Shown here piece after piece: positions 63,977 to 64,000 of a stretch of 64,000 nt of DNA. A program made the position numbers and the translations under genes. The notes below the pieces were generated by a model, which saw only the letters and a program-made list of their open reading frames with translations, was not told the origin of the DNA and made no database searches. Position 1 is the first letter of the stretch. Each line of letters starts with the position of its first letter. The DNA is from Streptomyces luteolifulvus. Lineage in GTDB: Bacteria > Actinomycetota > Actinomycetes > Streptomycetales > Streptomycetaceae. Location of the stretch: NCBI RefSeq assembly GCF_008806595.1, contig NZ_VZRB01000039.1:1-64000 (forward strand), read 5' to 3'.

Positions 63977-64000
63977 TCAGTCGATGACAAGACGCTTGTC
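63977..64000 (-). CDS. Possible C-terminal end of a gene running off the window
   Basis: On the minus strand the last seven codons before a TGA at 63977-63979 read DKRLVID. The strand and spacing (74 bases upstream of the membrane gene start) fit a preceding gene of the same orientation. Too short to identify. Confidence 0.3.
   Translation of the reverse strand, partial: DKRLVID

Overview
The window is about 72 percent G+C, dense in short-spaced, start/stop-overlapping genes, and uses GTG and TTG starts freely. It carries a SARP regulator with a TTA codon. All of this points to a Streptomyces (or very close actinomycete) chromosome. No rRNA, tRNA or CRISPR array was seen.

Region 1 (0-24 kb) is a compact polyketide cluster. 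A SARP regulator (TTA leucine codon near its start) is followed by a minus-strand operon for a drug-type exporter, a TetR repressor and an alpha/beta hydrolase, then a phosphopantetheinyl transferase. A plus-strand operon of eight overlapping or closely spaced genes follows: fatty acyl-AMP ligase, ACP, a one-module KS-AT-ACP synthase with no reductive domains, a FabH-like synthase, an FkbH-type glyceryl transferase, a second ACP, an unknown 93-residue protein, an alpha/beta hydrolase and a type II thioesterase. This enzyme set fits assembly of a 3-acyl-tetronate from a fatty acid, malonyl-CoA and a glyceryl unit. Facing it is a TetR-controlled minus-strand operon (C-C hydrolase-like protein, anion-type MFS transporter, thiolase, acyl-CoA synthetase, metallo-hydrolase). 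It reads like a breakdown or salvage route for a beta-dicarbonyl lactone and may act on the same product or a relative.

Region 2 (24-34 kb) holds two overlapping membrane-anchored XRE regulators (one with an outside peptidoglycan-binding domain, one with a DUF2690 domain) divergent from a small secreted peptidoglycan-binding protein. A frameshifted membrane gene follows. Then comes a glycerolipid-type locus (lipid kinase, alkyl-DHAP-synthase-like oxidase, TetR, glycerol-3-phosphate dehydrogenase) interrupted by a TnpB-only IS200/IS605-type element.

Region 3 (34-47 kb) is accessory: a secreted aerolysin-like protein, a tnpB remnant, an MHS-type transporter, a large NACHT NTPase, a decayed small gene, an ISAs1 fragment and an oxidoreductase remnant. 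It then returns to an intact tautomerase/SDR/SDR operon with its divergent regulator, three small proteins and a probable Fe-S regulator beside a frameshifted membrane gene.

Region 4 (47-64 kb) looks like more stable chromosome: a large secreted esterase-like protein with a clear terminator, a DUF998 membrane protein, a LysR regulator divergent from a form I aerobic carbon monoxide dehydrogenase operon (coxM-S-L-F-D-E), a YfhO-family membrane protein, a glyoxalase-fold protein, a decayed HEAT-repeat gene and an unknown membrane protein.
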